From Flaccisagitta enflata (taxonomy: Eukaryota; Chaetognatha; Sagittoidea; Aphragmophora), in NCBI GenBank assembly GCA_965153355.1, contig OZ231127.1, positions 83,204,001 to 83,268,000 on the forward strand: a DNA stretch of 64,000 nt. The letters are read 5' to 3'. The position numbers and the translations under genes were made by a program. The first letter of the stretch is position 1, and each line of letters starts with the position of its first letter. Under the pieces are notes generated by a model that searched no databases, was not told the DNA's origin, and saw only the letters and a list, made by a program, of their open reading frames with translations. Positions 63,482 through 64,000 of the stretch are shown here, one piece after another.

Positions 63482-64000
63482 AACTAGTCATCCAAGGATC
63501 GCACACGGTCAGTGAAACTTGATGCCCTGCTTGGAGTGATTTAGTAGCTGATGTAGTGGAGTGAAAGCAGGGCAGCGGCCTCAAAGGGCTGCTGTCTTGT
63601 GGGAAAGAGGGGTAGATTTCCAAACGTCCTGAGAGGGCACATTTGAGAGCTTATTAGACTGCTTGGAGGGCAAATATAAGGCATCTAGGGGCTGATTTGA
63701 CAGCTCATAAGAGAGCCAATATAAAGTCAGGGATAAGCGCAGATTCAAGGCCCAAGAGGGCAATTCATAGGCCAGGTTGTTGCCTGAGAGATCCGATTTT
63801 AGGCTTGAGAGGGCAAATTTGAGCCCTTCTATAGCAAATTTGAGGCAAGAGAAGGCTGAATACTAGCCCGAGAGGACTGATTCTGGATCTGAGAGAGCTT
63901 ATTTTAGGCCTGAAAGAACCGATTCAAGGTCTGAACGTCTGAAAGGGCTAGATTAGGATTCTGGGGGCCTTTGGGGGACGTAAGTATGGACAGACATGGG
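63482..64000 (+). mobile_element. Foldback family B copy B2, cut by the window edge
   Basis: The 5' module (AGTCATCCAAGGATCGCACA, GGTCAG, CTGCTTGGAGTGATTTAG) leads into the terminus GCAGGGCAGCGGCCTCAAAGGG and a degenerate GAGGGCAAATTTGAGGC array. The right terminus is not reached. The last 74 bp nearly match the first 74 bp of the window. Confidence 0.75.

Overview
The window looks like non-coding, repeat-dominated DNA from an animal, most likely an invertebrate. The one segment that reads as a real protein is a broken BEL/Pao-type retrotransposon gag on the minus strand at about 2.1-3.0 kb, and BEL/Pao elements are known only from animals. I found no convincing host protein-coding gene. Almost every long open frame is a translated microsatellite or minisatellite. 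Compound arrays such as TA-TG-TC, GA-GACA and GA-CAA, plus many minisatellites, recall tandem-repeat-rich mollusc genomes, but that placement is a guess.

Four kinds of sequence make up the window. (1) Tandem repeats: the simple-sequence and minisatellite arrays listed here add up to roughly 14 kb, including a CAT tract of about 830 bp, TTG and CAA tracts of about 460-540 bp, and many GA/TC tracts. (2) A dispersed family called A here, with about 15 full or partial copies. Its 5' end starts ACAAGGCCGGATACACGG, it carries an internal ACGG/ACCG array, and it ends in a hairpin (AGTCGCGTAGCACGCGACT). This organisation resembles non-autonomous Helentron/HINE-like elements, including those described in bivalves. 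(3) Short DNA transposons (MITEs) and foldback elements, many with readable target-site duplications: TA-flanked (F, G, H, C), 8-bp hAT-like (W, and the one at 29.9-30.5 kb), 4-bp with a GTTTCTA-type terminus (V, X), 5-bp (55.5 kb), and a 3.7-kb giant foldback (E, 5.8-9.5 kb). (4) One complete but apparently non-autonomous LTR retrotransposon (25711-29902).

Layout. 0-3 kb: repeats, two A copies and the gag fragment. 4.9-9.5 kb: MITE F1, then foldback E with two MITEs nested in its right arm. 10-14.5 kb: A copies, minisatellites and MITE G. 15.5-20.8 kb: long microsatellites, a C+B composite and a satellite-like array. 21-25 kb: minisatellites. 25.7-30.6 kb: one A element split by an LTR retrotransposon and, separately, by a hAT-like MITE, each with a perfect target-site duplication. 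30.8-35.4 kb: the CAT tract, a minisatellite, a T-rich array with about two dozen splice-donor-like motifs on the minus strand, and GA/CAA tracts. 36-41.4 kb: MITEs F2 and H, and A copies. 41.5-46 kb: minisatellites and compound arrays. 46-56 kb: foldback B1, a dense run of MITEs, and a foldback carrying two tRNA-like units. 56.8-58.9 kb: a 1-kb tandem duplication. 59-64 kb: more microsatellites, C4, and a B copy running off the right edge whose last 74 bp nearly match the first 74 bp of the window.

The elements do not form a pathway. What the window records is a history of insertions. In several places a nested element can be separated from its host by reading the target-site duplication or by comparing the two arms of a foldback.
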